From Phycicoccus elongatus Lp2 (lineage in GTDB: Bacteria > Actinomycetota > Actinomycetes > Actinomycetales > Dermatophilaceae): 35,110 nt of DNA. The translations under genes were made by a program, and so were the position numbers. The stretch spans positions 999,775-1,034,884 of the forward strand of contig NZ_HF570956.1 of NCBI RefSeq assembly GCF_000367525.1, written 5' to 3'. Shown here piece by piece: positions 34,242 through 35,110 of the stretch; the first letter of the stretch is position 1; each line of letters starts with the position of its first letter. A model generated the notes under the pieces. That model searched no databases, was not told the origin of the DNA, and saw nothing but the letters and a program-made list of their open reading frames with translations.

Positions 34242-35110
34242 TCACGGCAGCATCCAGGCCAGGACGCTCGACTGCAGGCCCACGAGCAGGCACATGAGGA
34301 CGATGAGCCCGATCGACCAGGGGAGCACCTTGCGCAGGATCGCCGCCTCGCGGCCGACCAGACCAACCGCCGTTGCGGCGATGGTGAGGTTCTGCGGCGA
34401 GATCATCTTGCCGACCACGCCGCCGCTGGTGTTGGCGGCCACCAGCAGGGTGGGGTCGAGCCCGGCCTTCTGGGCGGCGGTCTGCTGGAGGGTGGCGAAG
34501 AGGGCGTTGGCGGAGGTGTCGGACCCGGTGACCGCGGTGCCGAGCCAGCCCAGGAGCGGGGAGAGGTAGGCGAAGGCGGCGCCCGCGCCGGCGATCCACA
34601 CGCCGATGGTGATCGTCTGGCCGGAGAGGTTCATGACGTAGGCGAGAGCCAGCACCGAGGCCACGGTGAGGAAGGCGAAGCGCATCTTGTGCGCCGTCGC
34701 GCCGGCCTCGCGGGCCCAGGTGGACATCGACACACGGTAGACCGCGGCGACGACGAGCGAGCAGAGCAGCAGCAGCGTGCCCGGTGAGGAGAGCCACGGC
34801 AGCGTGTAGACCGTGGAGGTGCTCACCTTGCCGGCGACGGTGAGGACGTGGCCGTCCAGCCCGGGCCAGGGGATCTTGCGGTCGGTGCCGGTGAGGAAGT
34901 CCTTGACGGCCGGCACGAGCTTGGCGACCGAGAAGACGGCGATGACGAGCAGGTAGGGGAAGAGCGCCATCACGATCCGGGCGGGGGTGAGCGCACGTGC
35001 CCGCCTCGCCAGCTCCTCGGCCGAGACTCCGTATGGCGAGTCGTCGCGCTCGGAGGTGACCGTCGGCTCGGTGCCCATCGGCCCGGTGGGGGCGCTCGGG
35101 CCGCCCGCCG
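34242..35110 (-). CDS. lctP: L-lactate permease, C-terminal part (cut by window edge)
   Basis: About 290 residues visible, roughly the C-terminal half of a permease usually of 500-560 residues. Conserved LctP segments: FPYLLVIAVFSVAKL, WPGLDGHVLTV, LSPLLGWLGTAVTGSDTSAN, LFATLQQTAA, AANTSGGVVGKMISPQN and LPWSIGLIVLMCLLVGLQ. At least six hydrophobic segments are seen. The frame has no stop between ATG 35078 and the window edge, so the gene begins outside. It imports L- or D-lactate/glycolate with protons and is the logical partner of LutABC, whose first gene starts at its stop codon. Confidence 0.92.
   Translation of the reverse strand, partial: AGGPSAPTGPMGTEPTVTSERDDSPYGVSAEELARRARALTPARIVMALFPYLLVIAVFSVAKLVPAVKDFLTGTDRKIPWPGLDGHVLTVAGKVSTSTVYTLPWLSSPGTLLLLCSLVVAAVYRVSMSTWAREAGATAHKMRFAFLTVASVLALAYVMNLSGQTITIGVWIAGAGAAFAYLSPLLGWLGTAVTGSDTSANALFATLQQTAAQKAGLDPTLLVAANTSGGVVGKMISPQNLTIAATAVGLVGREAAILRKVLPWSIGLIVLMCLLVGLQSSVLAWMLP

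Overview
The window comes from a high-GC actinobacterium. The metabolic genes read at roughly 70% GC by eye, with GTG/TTG starts and tight 1-4 nt gene overlaps. The mix of a TreXYZ trehalose route, a MocR/YczE pair and LutABC lactate oxidation would suit an Intrasporangiaceae-like or related Micrococcales lineage, but that placement is an inference.

Layout: (1) 1-1441 is a near-complete IS256-family element inserted into an IS481-family transposase, of which only the 3' end (1442-1646) remains. (2) 1753-3937 holds a SAM methyltransferase, a small two-TM protein and a FabG-type reductase, all on the minus strand. (3) 4044-10423 is a glgX-treY-treZ operon (glycogen/maltodextrin to trehalose), with treY carrying a frameshift; tesB converges on it. 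(4) 11378-13642 is a divergent MocR regulator / YczE membrane protein pair. (5) 13670-27741 is a genomic island of about 14 kb and lower GC, placed between yczE and a tRNA-Leu(UAG) gene. (6) 27746-35110 is core-like again: a RecQ-type helicase, a beta-lactamase-fold hydrolase, lutCBA (lutB frameshifted) and the 3' part of an L-lactate permease, all on the minus strand.

The island is the interesting part. It is a co-directional defence block read leftwards: hsdM, an Mrr-type endonuclease, hsdS and hsdR, joined by 4-nt ATGA overlaps, followed by a CD-NTase and a Cap15-like membrane effector (a minimal two-gene CBASS). The block is thus a type I restriction-modification operon with an embedded Mrr nuclease, followed by an abortive-infection signalling pair. 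HsdS carries four 12-bp tandem repeats in its central helix, the place where repeat number changes target-spacer length in EcoR124I-type enzymes. The island is bounded by a small HTH gene split by a first ISL3 element (clean 8-bp target duplication) and, on the tRNA side, by a second ISL3 element, a truncated ImmA/IrrE protease gene and a decayed serine recombinase that runs into the antisense strand of tRNA-Leu.

Eight small indels break six genes (treY, lutB, both ISL3 transposases, immA, recombinase). Most lie in homopolymers or at CC doublets. They may be sequencing or assembly errors rather than real mutations, and this matters for how broken genes here are read.
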